A DNA stretch of 64,000 nucleotides from Marinobacter aromaticivorans (GTDB taxonomy: Bacteria > Pseudomonadota > Gammaproteobacteria > Pseudomonadales > Oleiphilaceae), in assembly GCF_002806975.1 (NCBI RefSeq), contig NZ_NIHD01000007.1:1-64000 (forward strand), written 5' to 3'. The notes beneath the pieces were generated by a model that saw only the letters and a program-made list of their open reading frames with translations, had not been told where the DNA came from and made no database searches. Each line of letters opens with the position of its first letter. The first letter of the stretch is position 1. A program made the translations under genes and the position numbers. Below, piece after piece: positions 1-9,531 of this stretch.

Positions 1-152
1 TCAGTGTGCTGCAGCAGTTCATCGTGATCACGGCCATCCCGGTCTCGCTGGTGCTGCTACCCTCGTTATGGCTTGGCCCCAAAGCGGCCTATGCCATGGC
101 GCGCGAACAGAATCTGATCGCTACTGAAAACGCCGTACCGAAAAAAGCCTGA
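1..152 (+). CDS. BCCT-family transporter, C-terminal end (partial)
   Basis: The window opens inside a reading frame that ends at the TGA at 150-152. The last 49 residues contain a hydrophobic segment (LQQFIVITAIPVSLVLLPSLW) followed by a short polar tail. This resembles the last membrane helix and cytoplasmic tail of betaine/choline/carnitine (BCCT) transporters, which import compatible solutes with Na+ or H+. The 5' part lies outside the window, so substrate and start cannot be judged. The gene downstream starts 18 bases later and may be co-transcribed. Family assignment rests on this short tail only. Confidence 0.55.
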   Translation, partial: SVLQQFIVITAIPVSLVLLPSLWLGPKAAYAMAREQNLIATENAVPKKA

Positions 153-170
153 ACAGGCAGGGGTGACACC

Positions 171-1916
171 ATGATTTCAGCAACGTCTGCATCCGAATTA
201 TACAATTTACGTCCTGCTCGCGAAGTGATGAAGCTGGAGCGACTTGGCAGTATGTTTGCCAGCAGGCTCAGCTTTGTCCGGTCACTGATGCGGAAGATGA
301 TCACAGAACGCTGGCAGATTGTGAATACGGTGTTTGATCTGGACGCGAAAGGCCACGGCCTTGCGATCTACCGCATCAAAACTCCGGCCAACTGTTACCA
401 CTGTGTGATTTTCTCCAGAGACCTGACGCCGGAGCAACGCTCGGACCGGGTTATCGCAGAGGCCTGGGATGTCACTTTTGCTGTGGTTGAAGGCGAAGTG
501 GAGAACTCGTTGCTGGAGCAAATGGCCGCCAACGTCCCGCTGCAAGAGGCGGGGAGACAGCACCCGCGGGTTCTGGTGCTCTCGCGCGCCAACAAAAGTC
601 TGCGCAACTTCAGCCAGTTTATCGGCGCCCTGGCCGCAGGCCGGCAACCCGACCCGGCCTGGCTGACCGCTGTGGGCTACCTTTACAGAACCACCGCAGT
701 CTATGGCAACGGCAAGTTCGGCATTGCCGACTTTGCCCGGCTTGAGCGTAACCCGGATTTCAATCGCCCGTTCGCCGCACAAATGCTGGCTGTTTACGTG
801 TTGCGCCAATTCTCGATTGATCAGCTCAACCATCTTGCCAAAGTACAGTCGCCGGAACAGGCAACAACCCTGCATCCGGAACTGGAGCGCTATCTGGGCA
901 TTGGCAACTCCACGGGGCTGGGCATGGCCCCCTTCCTGATTAACCATCCCCAACTGATTCAGCAATGGGTCTACGGCCGGGAACGGGCACTGGCGTACGC
1001 CCGTCAGGAAGCGGCGACCGAACAGACCCACGCCAAGCTGCAGGAACTGATGGCACGCGCCCTCAAACACCTGCAACAAACACAGACAGAGGACCGGGAA
1101 CAGGCCCTGCGCAACCAGGAGACGGCCAGGTCGGTAACGGAAACCATAGACTGGCTGGACCGGACACCAGCCCATCCGGGGCTTTACGAAGAGCTGATAA
1201 CCTGGGCCCGGGGCCATTGCTCCCTGGAAGCCCAGGAGCTGATCAATACCATGCTGATCGAACTCTACCCGAATCTGGTAGACAAGCTGGATGACGAACT
1301 CGGCTGTCACGAATCCATGGATTTACAGCCGGATATGAAAGCAAAACAACTGAAAAGCCTGATTGACCAGAAATTCAGCTGGGCTCTGAGCTACCGCGAG
1401 GACTGCCCTGATGATAATTACTGGTTCTGGTACCGCTCCGTTGAAAAAGAAGAGCCAAGGCTGGGTGTACGGGGCGCTGAATCCGGAGCAGAAAAGGAAA
1501 CCGCTTTGGCCATTGGCCCCCGGATCAGCCGTTGCCACGCCAAACTTGAGCAATTTCTGGCACAGAACCCAAACGCCATGGTTGTGGAGTTCCTGTTGGC
1601 CCACCCGGAGCAAAAGGAATGTGTGCGCCGGATCCAGACAATGGGGGAGACACCCTACGGTGAAATCCGTGCAAATCTGTGGCATCGCGATATGAAGCCC
1701 ATGCACCTGTTAAGAACCAAGCTGTCGTTTTTCGGTGCCAGCCGATTTGACCCGAAATCCGACCGCTGGGTGCGCATTACGCTGTTCCAGGGCGCACCGC
1801 GGCCTTGCGAGCTGACCAACCCTGAGCGTTCACTGGAACAACTGGACGACTGGGGCTTTCCTCTGGAACCACAACTCGATAACAACAACCTTATCCTTCA
1901 GGGTAAAGTGACATGA
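171..1916 (+). CDS. Conserved protein of unknown function (581 aa), BCCT/DUF3726/RidA cluster
   Basis: I do not recognise this protein. It is a 581-residue, apparently soluble protein without an obvious signal peptide or membrane helix. The middle (about 290-330) is rich in Gln, Glu and Ala and likely helical, and the C-terminal third has several Trp-rich stretches. It begins 18 bases after the BCCT transporter stop, and its last codons overlap the next gene's start in an ATGA arrangement (1913-1916), so translation of the two is probably coupled. The neighbourhood (transporter, DUF3726, RidA) suggests catabolism or housekeeping around a compatible solute or amino compound, but that is inference from context only. 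Confidence 0.75.
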   Translation: MISATSASELYNLRPAREVMKLERLGSMFASRLSFVRSLMRKMITERWQIVNTVFDLDAKGHGLAIYRIKTPANCYHCVIFSRDLTPEQRSDRVIAEAWDVTFAVVEGEVENSLLEQMAANVPLQEAGRQHPRVLVLSRANKSLRNFSQFIGALAAGRQPDPAWLTAVGYLYRTTAVYGNGKFGIADFARLERNPDFNRPFAAQMLAVYVLRQFSIDQLNHLAKVQSPEQATTLHPELERYLGIGNSTGLGMAPFLINHPQLIQQWVYGRERALAYARQEAATEQTHAKLQELMARALKHLQQTQTEDREQALRNQETARSVTETIDWLDRTPAHPGLYEELITWARGHCSLEAQELINTMLIELYPNLVDKLDDELGCHESMDLQPDMKAKQLKSLIDQKFSWALSYREDCPDDNYWFWYRSVEKEEPRLGVRGAESGAEKETALAIGPRISRCHAKLEQFLAQNPNAMVVEFLLAHPEQKECVRRIQTMGETPYGEIRANLWHRDMKPMHLLRTKLSFFGASRFDPKSDRWVRITLFQGAPRPCELTNPERSLEQLDDWGFPLEPQLDNNNLILQGKVT

Positions 1917-2680
1917 AAGTCTCGTTCAACGAATTGCAGGGGCTGTCCCGGAAAGCCTTCATTGCCATTGGTTTTGACGAAGGCGATGCCAATGATGCAG
2001 CCGACATGGTGGCCTGGATGGAAGCCCATGGTCTGGACGGCATTGCCGCACTCAGGAAAGGCCTGGATTTCCTGCTCAACGAGGACAAGTCCCAGCCGCC
2101 CGAGCTGATCTACCAGGACGCGGATTTGTGCGTTGTCGATGCCCAGCACAAAACGGTGCTCGGCCATGCCAGCCTGGCTGTTGAACTGGGTTACGCGAAG
2201 TGCCGCGCCAGAGGTCTCTCGGTTACCAAGATCCGCCACTGCCATAACCGCATGCTGATCGTGGGTTATCTTTCTCGTATAGCCCGGCGCAACATGAGCG
2301 TTACCGCCTTCTGGCGCAATTCCCATGAACCGTTGACCGAAATTCTGGTGAGCTTCAAATCTGGTGAGGCTGAGCCCGAGATATGCATGTATGGCCTGCC
2401 ATCAACTCCGGACGACACGGAGCCCAACGACGGCATAACGCTGGTGATGGTGAACCACGTGGACCTGCTGCCTGATCTCAAGCCAGACGCGCCGCCGAAC
2501 GACCTGATTCGCCAGAACCGCGAAGCCATGGCGGACTGGCATGAACGCTCACTGGTTGAAGGCATCGAAGTAGACCCGGAACTCTGGGAACGCCTGAAAC
2601 TGCTGGCTACCAGGATGCTGGTAGAAGCGTCTGACGACTCACGCCAGGGTGCCGGTGCCGGCACAAACGACAACGACTGA
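1913..2680 (+). CDS. DUF3726 family protein
   Basis: A 255-residue protein whose N-terminus (MKVSFNELQGLSRKAFIAIG) and following MVAWMEAHGLDG stretch match my memory of the DUF3726 family, whose members begin with a similar helix and a W-x-x-x-HGLDG segment. No catalytic motif is evident. The C-terminal 20 residues are low complexity (Gly, Ala, Asp, Asn). The gene overlaps the preceding unknown gene by 4 bp and is followed after 9 bp by a RidA gene, so the three form one operon. Function unknown; a role in metabolism of the solute carried by the upstream transporter is only a guess. Confidence 0.65.
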   Translation: MKVSFNELQGLSRKAFIAIGFDEGDANDAADMVAWMEAHGLDGIAALRKGLDFLLNEDKSQPPELIYQDADLCVVDAQHKTVLGHASLAVELGYAKCRARGLSVTKIRHCHNRMLIVGYLSRIARRNMSVTAFWRNSHEPLTEILVSFKSGEAEPEICMYGLPSTPDDTEPNDGITLVMVNHVDLLPDLKPDAPPNDLIRQNREAMADWHERSLVEGIEVDPELWERLKLLATRMLVEASDDSRQGAGAGTNDND

Positions 2681-2689
2681 GGACTCTCT

Positions 2690-3067
2690 ATGAACCCCTA
2701 TCCTGTTAATACAGACCTGCCCGCCTCCAAATCTCCCCTGGCCTGGGCAACCGTGGGCAACGGCATACTGTTTACAGCACAGATTCCCATCGATGCCGAG
2801 GGCAAGGTTGTTGACGGTGGCATCGAACCACAGATCATTCAGACTCTGGCAAACCTCAAACACACTCTGGAAAGCGCCGGCAGCCAGGTTTCCGACCTCA
2901 CGCAGGTTGTTATCTATGTGACAAACCGGGAGCACCTTGCCACCGTTAACCGCGTGTATGGCGATTTCGTAGCGGAGCCTTTCCCGAACCGGGCTGCCAT
3001 TATTGTGTCCGGATTTGCCCGCGAAGAAATGCTGGTAGAAATCCTCGCTTATGCGGTTGTACCCTGA
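2690..3067 (+). CDS. RidA/YjgF family enamine/imine deaminase
   Basis: A 125-residue protein of the usual length for the RidA (YjgF/YER057c/UK114) family. These are small trimeric proteins that hydrolyse reactive enamine/imine intermediates released by PLP enzymes. Typical elements are the FTAQIPIDAEGKVV strand pair near residue 30, the helix IIQTLANLKHTLESAGS, the DLTQVVIYV strand, FPNRAAI carrying the family Arg, and the closing VEILAYAVV strand. It starts 9 bp after DUF3726 behind a GAGG-type ribosome site and closes the operon. Whether it is canonical RidA or one of the less active Rid subfamilies cannot be told from sequence alone. Confidence 0.85.
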   Translation: MNPYPVNTDLPASKSPLAWATVGNGILFTAQIPIDAEGKVVDGGIEPQIIQTLANLKHTLESAGSQVSDLTQVVIYVTNREHLATVNRVYGDFVAEPFPNRAAIIVSGFAREEMLVEILAYAVVP

Positions 3068-3207
3068 GCCGGCGCCTCCTGATCCATCAATACTCCGATT
3101 TAACAGATGATCGCAAGCCGTAAGCTTGCTATGTTTAGCATCTGTCGTATTTGATGGCTCCCGGTAACCTTCTTGCGTCGCCGGGAACCATCCGTAAGGA
3201 TCGGGTT

Positions 3208-4104
3208 ATGACCAACACAAGCAAACAGTCCCAGAAGCTTCTTCTTTTCCGATTGTCCGGTAACCGGCTGTTCGGCATTGGCACGCTGAAAATTCGCGAA
3301 ATATTGCCTTTCAAGCCACTCACCAAACTCCCTCACAGCCATCATGCTGTTGCCGGAACCGTCAGTTTCCGCGGTTCCTCTGTACCAGTGATTGATATGG
3401 CTGCTGCCGTTGGCTATCCGCCGCTGGAACCTGAAGAACTCAAAACCGCCTCCATCATCATCACCGATGTTCAACGTCAGGAAACCGGCTTTCTGGTGCG
3501 TGGCGTACAAAAGATCATCGAGATCGACTGGAAGAAGGTAAAGTCGCCACCAGCGGCGCTGGGCGACAAGGCCTTTATAACCGGCCTGCTGGATGTGGAA
3601 GGAGATATTATCCAGTTACTGGATGTGGAGTTGCTGCTGGCAAATGTGTATCCGGAATCCCTGGCACCGCGCGATGTAACTCTCACCGACGTACAGAGCG
3701 AAACCCTCAAAGCCCTTAATATTCTGCTGGTGGACGACTCCCGCGTAGCCCGGAAACAGCTGTGTGACGCGCTCGATGCCAAAGACATTTCCTATCAGGT
3801 CACCAGTAACGGCGATGAAGCGCTGCAGTTTCTGCTGAACGATAACGGGCGGGGGAAGCCGGTAGACATTCTGGTAAGCGATATTGAAATGCCCGGGCTG
3901 GATGGCTATGAGCTGGCATTTAACGTGCGGGACAACAGCGCCCTGAAGCAGCCTTACATCATTCTGCACACGTCCCTGAACAGTGAAATGAGCCTGAGTT
4001 ATGCCAATCAGGTGGGGGCTAACGAGGCTCTCACCAAATTTGATGCGGATGAGCTGTTGCAAGCCATGCTCAGGGGTGCCCGCCAGCCCGGGGAGCAGGC
4101 GTAA
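3208..4104 (+). CDS. cheV: Chemotaxis coupling protein CheV (CheW domain plus receiver)
   Basis: A 298-residue two-domain protein. The first half is a CheW-like domain (LLLFRLSGNRLFGI, then a VIDMAAA stretch). The second half is a response-regulator receiver with ILLVDDSR, the phospho-acceptor Asp in VSDIEMPGLDGYE, and the HTS and K (LTKFD) positions of the fold. CheV proteins couple chemoreceptors to CheA and adapt through receiver phosphorylation. The frame is open from 3151, but ATG 3208 is preferred because AAGGA lies 7 bases upstream and the protein then begins like other CheV proteins. It is monocistronic, convergent with the next gene. Confidence 0.93.
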   Translation: MTNTSKQSQKLLLFRLSGNRLFGIGTLKIREILPFKPLTKLPHSHHAVAGTVSFRGSSVPVIDMAAAVGYPPLEPEELKTASIIITDVQRQETGFLVRGVQKIIEIDWKKVKSPPAALGDKAFITGLLDVEGDIIQLLDVELLLANVYPESLAPRDVTLTDVQSETLKALNILLVDDSRVARKQLCDALDAKDISYQVTSNGDEALQFLLNDNGRGKPVDILVSDIEMPGLDGYELAFNVRDNSALKQPYIILHTSLNSEMSLSYANQVGANEALTKFDADELLQAMLRGARQPGEQA

Positions 4105-4110
4105 CACTGC

Positions 4111-6135
4111 TCACTCGGTTTGAGGCGGCTCGGCTTGCAGATCCAGCGCGGGAACGCGATTTCTGCCCCAGCTCCGGTATACCCGTGCCATTACCCGTTG
4201 CAGCTCTTCTTCGCCTACGTCCGCCGGCTCGCCCCGCTCCAGTGGATCAAAGTGGAAGATATACAACCGGGACGCAAACTGCTCAAACGGCAGAGACGCT
4301 TCACCAAATCGTTCACCACGGCCTTCTGTGCTTACATTCACGTCGTCACCCCAACTCTGGCCGCTGTCGTTGTTCGGGTTGTAGAAATAGGCGCGCATTT
4401 CGCCTTCCGGATCCAGCGCCACCCGTAAAATGGTGATCGCATGCCAGCCTATGAAACGTGCAGCCCTGTCGGTCACGGCAATGCCCGCCGGCTGCGGGTG
4501 AATCAGCGGTTGGTTACCGTTGTAATAGGGATGGTAGCTGGCGTAGAAGTGCCGGAGAAACCCTTCCAGATCGTGCAGGTTACCCGTGGCCACATCCACG
4601 TTGATGGCAAATCCTCGCCCTGCAGACCAGCCGTGAAATTCCGGGTTTACCCACCTGTGCGGGTCGCCTTCGCGTCCTATGCACATCCGCCCCATCTCAC
4701 CGTAAATCCGGTCAAGATGCGGAACCACAACCAGTGAAACCGGGTCCAGATCAAGAGTGACTTCCGAGGCAACACCGCCAAGGCTGTGGGCCGACGATAC
4801 CGGCTGCCCTTCAAAATGCATGATGATTTCGTTATCCCGGGCTGCCCACGCAACCATTTGCAGCATGTAGTCCGGGTCGTTGTAGGCCCACATGGATAAT
4901 GCGCGGGCAGATTGGCAGGTGGGGTTGTTGCCCTGGCCGACGCCCAGCGGCTGCCCCAGCATATTCAGCACGCCCTGGATCAGCCAGGCGGCTGCCTGGG
5001 GCTGGTAGCCAAAGGCAAACTGCAGGCGCTCGCGAGCCTGCGGGCAAAGATTCAGCCGGACCTGGCGCCAGAGCGCGGGCGCCACCGGGGGCTGGTACAG
5101 GATGCCCCTTTCCAGCATAAGCGCCAGGCCGTACAAACCCTGCGCTGTCTCAGGAAAAATACCCTCGGTAATGAGTGCGTGCACCAGTTCCCGGTAACAT
5201 AGCAGGCAGTCACGGCCCGTGCTGGACAGCCCGAGCGCTTCGCTGAGCAGATTGTCCTGGCCATCAAGTATATAACGCACAAAGGTCGCATGATAAGGCG
5301 CCACAAGCCCCGTATCGTGCATGGAGCGGGCGAAGCCGGTGGCTTCGTTCTGCAGGGCCTGGCCGTCCATGGATTCCAGGCGCTGCTGGTAAATGATTGT
5401 ACCCGGGTCTTCGCTGCATCCGCGGGTCGGGCCGTACAAACTCGAGATCAGCCGGTCGGCTCCGCGCCCGGCACTGCCAAGATCGGCGCCCGGCTCGGCC
5501 CGGCAAATCGCAATCTGGGTAATCATCTTGCGCACATCAGCCACCTGGATTGGTCGCTGCTGCAGAATACGCCAGATTTCTTCAATCAGGCTGTCTATAA
5601 CGTGTTCATAACCGATGTGCCGGGCCACATGCTGCACAACGTGCTGGCTGATCAGCGCCAGCCGGCCCTGTTCACGTTCAGCCTCCCCGGTCATACCAAA
5701 CAGCAGGCCAAGGTTGATCGCCAGAACCTGCGTGAGGTAATGATGAGCCTGCTCAGCCGACACCGTGGGATGCACATAGGCTCCGCGCGCAACCGCCAGC
5801 AACCGAAGCTCGCTGAGCGCCTCCACAACCACTGTGTCGGCACTCTTGCTTTGCAGGGAATGAGTGGTCAGTGATGGCAGCAGAATAGCCGGCTCGGCCC
5901 AGTCTGTGCCTTCAAAAACGCCGGCCTTTTCCAGGCGTTCGGCCCGTGCCTCAATAATTGCGCAGCCTTCCGGCTGCAACAGTATCCTGCGCACAAGGTC
6001 GAAGACGAGGGGAAGCTTGCCAACCTTCGCAAAAGACCGGCTTTCTTCCAGCGCCAGAACCGCATCGTCCAGTCTTTGGGCCAGCTTGTCCAGATTGACA
6101 GCCGGCGCTGCACTGCCTGATTGGTGATCGTTCAA
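4111..6135 (-). CDS. Conserved unknown protein with papain-like C-H-N pattern (674 aa)
   Basis: A 674-residue protein I cannot name. The N-terminal two-thirds are helical. The C-terminal third holds three spaced motifs that look like a papain-like cysteine peptidase or transglutaminase core: NPTCQSARALSMW (Cys at a helix start), RFIGWHAITIL (His), and YNPNNDSGQSWGD (Asn plus a Trp, as in the papain N-S-W region). This reading is inference; no peptidase has been demonstrated here. It lies 53 bp downstream of an ATP-grasp gene on the same strand, so the two are probably one operon, possibly a ligase plus hydrolase or cyclase acting on a peptide. It ends 6 bp from cheV, convergently. Confidence 0.7.
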   Translation of the reverse strand: MNDHQSGSAAPAVNLDKLAQRLDDAVLALEESRSFAKVGKLPLVFDLVRRILLQPEGCAIIEARAERLEKAGVFEGTDWAEPAILLPSLTTHSLQSKSADTVVVEALSELRLLAVARGAYVHPTVSAEQAHHYLTQVLAINLGLLFGMTGEAEREQGRLALISQHVVQHVARHIGYEHVIDSLIEEIWRILQQRPIQVADVRKMITQIAICRAEPGADLGSAGRGADRLISSLYGPTRGCSEDPGTIIYQQRLESMDGQALQNEATGFARSMHDTGLVAPYHATFVRYILDGQDNLLSEALGLSSTGRDCLLCYRELVHALITEGIFPETAQGLYGLALMLERGILYQPPVAPALWRQVRLNLCPQARERLQFAFGYQPQAAAWLIQGVLNMLGQPLGVGQGNNPTCQSARALSMWAYNDPDYMLQMVAWAARDNEIIMHFEGQPVSSAHSLGGVASEVTLDLDPVSLVVVPHLDRIYGEMGRMCIGREGDPHRWVNPEFHGWSAGRGFAINVDVATGNLHDLEGFLRHFYASYHPYYNGNQPLIHPQPAGIAVTDRAARFIGWHAITILRVALDPEGEMRAYFYNPNNDSGQSWGDDVNVSTEGRGERFGEASLPFEQFASRLYIFHFDPLERGEPADVGEEELQRVMARVYRSWGRNRVPALDLQAEPPQTE

Positions 6136-6188
6136 CCGATGTTCCTCAGGGCCTGCATAAAACCCGTTTGATGTAATGCATCACCCGA

Positions 6189-7421
6189 TTATACATAGAA
6201 ATCCAGATCTTCCTGATGCTTCAGCAAATCCCGCATCACATAGGGATCCTCACCGAAGAAATAAACCAGGCCCCAATGGGTGCCAAATGCCGTGCGTTTG
6301 GTGACGGTTTCTTCCAGCGGTGGCGTCAGCTCATGGGATTCAAAATACTCGTGGTTTTCGGTTTCCTCGGGAATCTCCAGCCTGCTGACAACCCGACGGC
6401 GCGGGTACACGCCAAAGCAACCGGCATAGCCTTTCGCATCCACCACTTCTTTCGGGAAAAAGGCCTGGATTTCTTCCGCGGTTGTTTTCGGATCAAACGC
6501 AAGGATCAGGCCCTGATAGGCGTTGAAACCGTAGGCCTTTTCAAGCAATTCGAAAACCTTGAACCCGGGCGGCCGGTAGGCCACTTCACCGAAGTACATG
6601 GTGCTGTCGCTGGTCACGAAATATTCCGGGTGAACAAAACCGAAATCGATATCAAACGTCTTGATCAGCTTCTCGATTTCGCCGCGAATCTGGTCCCGGT
6701 ATTTTTCGAGATCCGGCGTCGCCGGCACGAACACCGAGTAGCCCAGGGTGACGTACTCCGAGATATTCAGGAAGGCAATTTTGCCGTTGTGAATCCATGC
6801 CTCTACCGCAAACTCCCAGCCGTCGAGGTGGGATTCCATGAGTACCGGGAATTCCTCTTCCGGGATGGAGTCCACTTCATCAGGGGTGCGAATCACCCTG
6901 TGACCAAGACAGCCGGCCTTATCAAAGGCTTTCAGGTGAATCGGGTCGTTGGGGTCACCATCGAGTTTGAGCAAGGTCTGGTTCACACGCTTGAGAAAGC
7001 GGATTACATCGCCCTTGTCGTGGGCCTCTTCAAAAATCCCGACCCGGATGCCGCCGAGCTGGGCGCGGCGTTTCATCAGTGCCTTGTCCCTCAGCAACAT
7101 GGCCTGGCCAAACAGTTTGGGCTTGTCCATTAACACTGAGTTGATAGCACCGGCCCACTCCACGGTCTCTTCAAACAGGGGAATGGCAACGTCTACCCCC
7201 ATATCCTTGAGGGTCTGGGCTATCTCGACCGAGCGGTCATTCAGGCGCTCGAAATTCCAGGGTACGTAGGGGATGTCATGTTCCTGGCAATAGGTTTCTG
7301 CCCAGTCGGGCGCAACCACCACGTAACGGCGGTCAAATTTGTCGGCGGCTTCTACGGCGTTAAGGCTCCACCCAAGAAGTGCAACATATCCCTTGTCCGG
7401 ATTGTATTGTTGTTTGCTCAC
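6189..7421 (-). CDS. ATP-grasp domain protein
   Basis: A 410-residue protein with ATP-grasp organisation: an N-terminal Rossmann-like segment (YVALLGWSLNAVEAAD), a central ATP-binding lobe (KALMKRRAQLGG; LLKLDGDPNDPIHLKAFDKAG; FPVLMESHLDGWEFAVEAWI) and a metal-binding region (DIDFGFVHPEYFV, then FGEVAYRPPGF, matching the E-x-N/R-R-P-G pattern of the superfamily). Such enzymes join a carboxylate to an amine or thiol through an acyl phosphate. The substrate is unknown. It lies first in a two-gene minus-strand operon with the papain-like candidate. The start at 7421 has AGGAGA upstream. Confidence 0.85.
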   Translation of the reverse strand: MSKQQYNPDKGYVALLGWSLNAVEAADKFDRRYVVVAPDWAETYCQEHDIPYVPWNFERLNDRSVEIAQTLKDMGVDVAIPLFEETVEWAGAINSVLMDKPKLFGQAMLLRDKALMKRRAQLGGIRVGIFEEAHDKGDVIRFLKRVNQTLLKLDGDPNDPIHLKAFDKAGCLGHRVIRTPDEVDSIPEEEFPVLMESHLDGWEFAVEAWIHNGKIAFLNISEYVTLGYSVFVPATPDLEKYRDQIRGEIEKLIKTFDIDFGFVHPEYFVTSDSTMYFGEVAYRPPGFKVFELLEKAYGFNAYQGLILAFDPKTTAEEIQAFFPKEVVDAKGYAGCFGVYPRRRVVSRLEIPEETENHEYFESHELTPPLEETVTKRTAFGTHWGLVYFFGEDPYVMRDLLKHQEDLDFYV

Positions 7422-7507
7422 AGGCTGTCTCCTTGTATCAGGGTGTAATCTCTACCCTACGCCGATAGGTGAAAATCGCAAATATCATTAGGGTATTAAC
7501 AAAAAAA

Positions 7508-7547
7508 GCACCCTGGGTGCCGGTACCTAAACCGGCGCCCAGGGTGC
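7508..7547 (-). terminator. Rho-independent terminator after mqo
   Basis: Left arm 7508-7523 and right arm 7532-7547 pair over 16 bases with one mismatch (G:T type in RNA) around an 8-base loop. On the minus strand the hairpin is followed at once by a run of about eight U (7507 down to 7500). It lies 54 bp past the mqo stop and 86 bp before the ATP-grasp start, so it separates the two minus-strand units. Confidence 0.92.
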
Positions 7548-7600
7548 TTCAGCACTGTGCAGGAATCTCTGGCGGAACTCACTGATTCCACTGAGGAATA

Positions 7601-9082
7601 TCAGTTCAACTTCAAGGTAGCGAGTGTTCGTTCGCGCACTTTTGTAAGGAGAGCCTCATCGTTAACCAGTGACTGGCCGTAGGAGGGCACCATCAACTTC
7701 ATGCGTTCCTGCCACTCGGCGGTCCGGATTTTGCCGGGGAAGCAACGCTCGATCACGCTGATCATGGCGTTTGCCGCGGTAGAAGCGCCCGGCGAGGCGC
7801 CAAGCAATGCGGCCAGAGTGCCATCTTTTGCGGCGACAATTTCGGTGCCGAACTCGAGCTTTCCGCCACCACCTTCGGCTTGCTTGATAATCTGAACGCG
7901 CTGGCCGGCGTTACGCAGTTGCCAGCTGCCTTCTTCAGCTTCCGGGAAGAAATTACGCAGGGACGCCACCCGGTCACTGTGCGACTGGAAGACTTCACCG
8001 ATCAGATAGCGGGTAAGGTCCATATTGCTCTTGCTCACCGACAGCATGGGCTTGAGGTTGGTTGAACGAACCGAGCCGAACAGATCAAAGACCGAGCCCT
8101 GCTTGAGGAAGCGTGTGGTGAAGCCGGCAAAGGGGCCAAAGAGCAAGGCCGGCTCACCATTGATAATGCGGGTATCCAGGTGAGGCACCGACATAGGCGG
8201 CGCCCCGATGGGAGCCTTGCCGTACACTTTGGCGTGGTGCTGCTCTACCACATCGGTTTTACGACACACCAGCCACTGACCGCTGACGGGAAAACCGCCG
8301 TAGCCACGAGCTTCGTCAATTCCCGATTTCTGCAGCAAGGGCAAAGCGCCGCCTCCGGCGCCCAGAAATACGAACCCTGTCTCCAGCTTGGTCAGCTCAC
8401 CGGTGTGCTGGTTTTTCACCCGGAGTTTCCAGCGACCGTTGTCGCGCTGGTCTATGTAGTGTACAGGGCAGCTTAACATCAACTCGAAGTTGGGCTGGCT
8501 TTGCAGCCAGGCCACCATGTTTCGGGTCAGCGAGCCAAAATCCACATCCGAACCGTGGCGGATACGGGTGGCTGCAACCCGCTGCATGGGGTCCCGACCC
8601 TTGACGACCAATGGCATCCACTCTTCCAGATCCCGTGGCGATTCGGTGTATTCCATGTCCCGGAACAGATGGTGGGCGCTCAGACGTTCATAGCGACGCT
8701 TGAGAAACGCCACGTCTTTTTCACCCCAGACAAAACTCTGATGTGGCGTGCGGTTTATGAATTTGGAGGGCTCCGGCAACACACCCTGCTCGACCAGATG
8801 CGACCAGAGTTGCAGAGACACCTCAAACTGGGCATTGATCTGAAGCGCCCTGTCGATGGCCACGTCGCCATCTTCGGTCTCGGGCGTGTAATTCAGCTCG
8901 CAGTATCCTGCGTGACCTGTGCCTGCGTTGTTCCATCCGTCCGTGCTTTCATGGGCAACGTGATCCAGACGTTCCAGCATGACAATGTTTATGGACGGAT
9001 CCAACTGCGTTAACATCACGCCGAGGGTGGCGCTCATGACGCCACCACCGACCAGCACTACGTCTGCCTGTTTAACGGCCAT
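7601..9082 (-). CDS. mqo: Malate:quinone oxidoreductase
   Basis: A 493-residue FAD-dependent membrane-associated dehydrogenase that oxidises malate to oxaloacetate and passes electrons to quinone, replacing or complementing soluble malate dehydrogenase. Visible features are the N-terminal dinucleotide fold (VVLVGGGVMSATLG), the family block GWNNAGTGHAGYCELNYTP near residue 50, a central FVFLGAGGGALPLLQKSG, and a C-terminal segment with GASPGAST. Length is normal for Mqo. It stands alone, read from the minus strand, with a long leader region upstream and a strong terminator downstream. Confidence 0.97.
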   Translation of the reverse strand: MAVKQADVVLVGGGVMSATLGVMLTQLDPSINIVMLERLDHVAHESTDGWNNAGTGHAGYCELNYTPETEDGDVAIDRALQINAQFEVSLQLWSHLVEQGVLPEPSKFINRTPHQSFVWGEKDVAFLKRRYERLSAHHLFRDMEYTESPRDLEEWMPLVVKGRDPMQRVAATRIRHGSDVDFGSLTRNMVAWLQSQPNFELMLSCPVHYIDQRDNGRWKLRVKNQHTGELTKLETGFVFLGAGGGALPLLQKSGIDEARGYGGFPVSGQWLVCRKTDVVEQHHAKVYGKAPIGAPPMSVPHLDTRIINGEPALLFGPFAGFTTRFLKQGSVFDLFGSVRSTNLKPMLSVSKSNMDLTRYLIGEVFQSHSDRVASLRNFFPEAEEGSWQLRNAGQRVQIIKQAEGGGGKLEFGTEIVAAKDGTLAALLGASPGASTAANAMISVIERCFPGKIRTAEWQERMKLMVPSYGQSLVNDEALLTKVRERTLATLKLN

Positions 9083-9531
9083 TGGTTTTTCACCCTAGCT
9101 AGTATTTGAGCTTTTCGCCCCTCCACGATCAGCAGAGAGGTCTGTCGGATGCCGGCAAATCGCGGGGATAAGAGGGCGTTGCCGTGAGCGTCCGTTCTGA
9201 ATGTGCGCGCAATTATCCGGATTTTTTGCACAAATATAAATTGCGATTACAAATCATTGCGGATTTGCGTGTGGTCTGCACCGGGTTACAGGTAATCACA
9301 CCGACAGCTGAAACAGTAAGCTTAAAGAATTTTCCATTCTTTGCCGTGCAATAGCACCGCAACTTTAGTCTCATACACCTCACAGATTGCCATCCTTGCC
9401 CTTCATTGCAAAGGGGGCTGACCTCGGTGGCTCTTATGCGGTATCTTGCACACCTTTCCGACCTTCCGCCTCCGGTTTTACGGGCTGGTTTATCACCGGC
9501 TTTGCAGGTGGCATCTGACAGAGGTTTATCT
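9083..9531. other. 449-bp divergent intergenic region without a recognisable gene
   Basis: This stretch separates mqo (minus) from the antiporter (plus) and must hold promoters for both. Short open frames on both strands are shadows with no family resemblance. I see no convincing riboswitch, operator or RNA gene, although the length would allow a long 5' leader in front of the antiporter. Confidence 0.5.
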
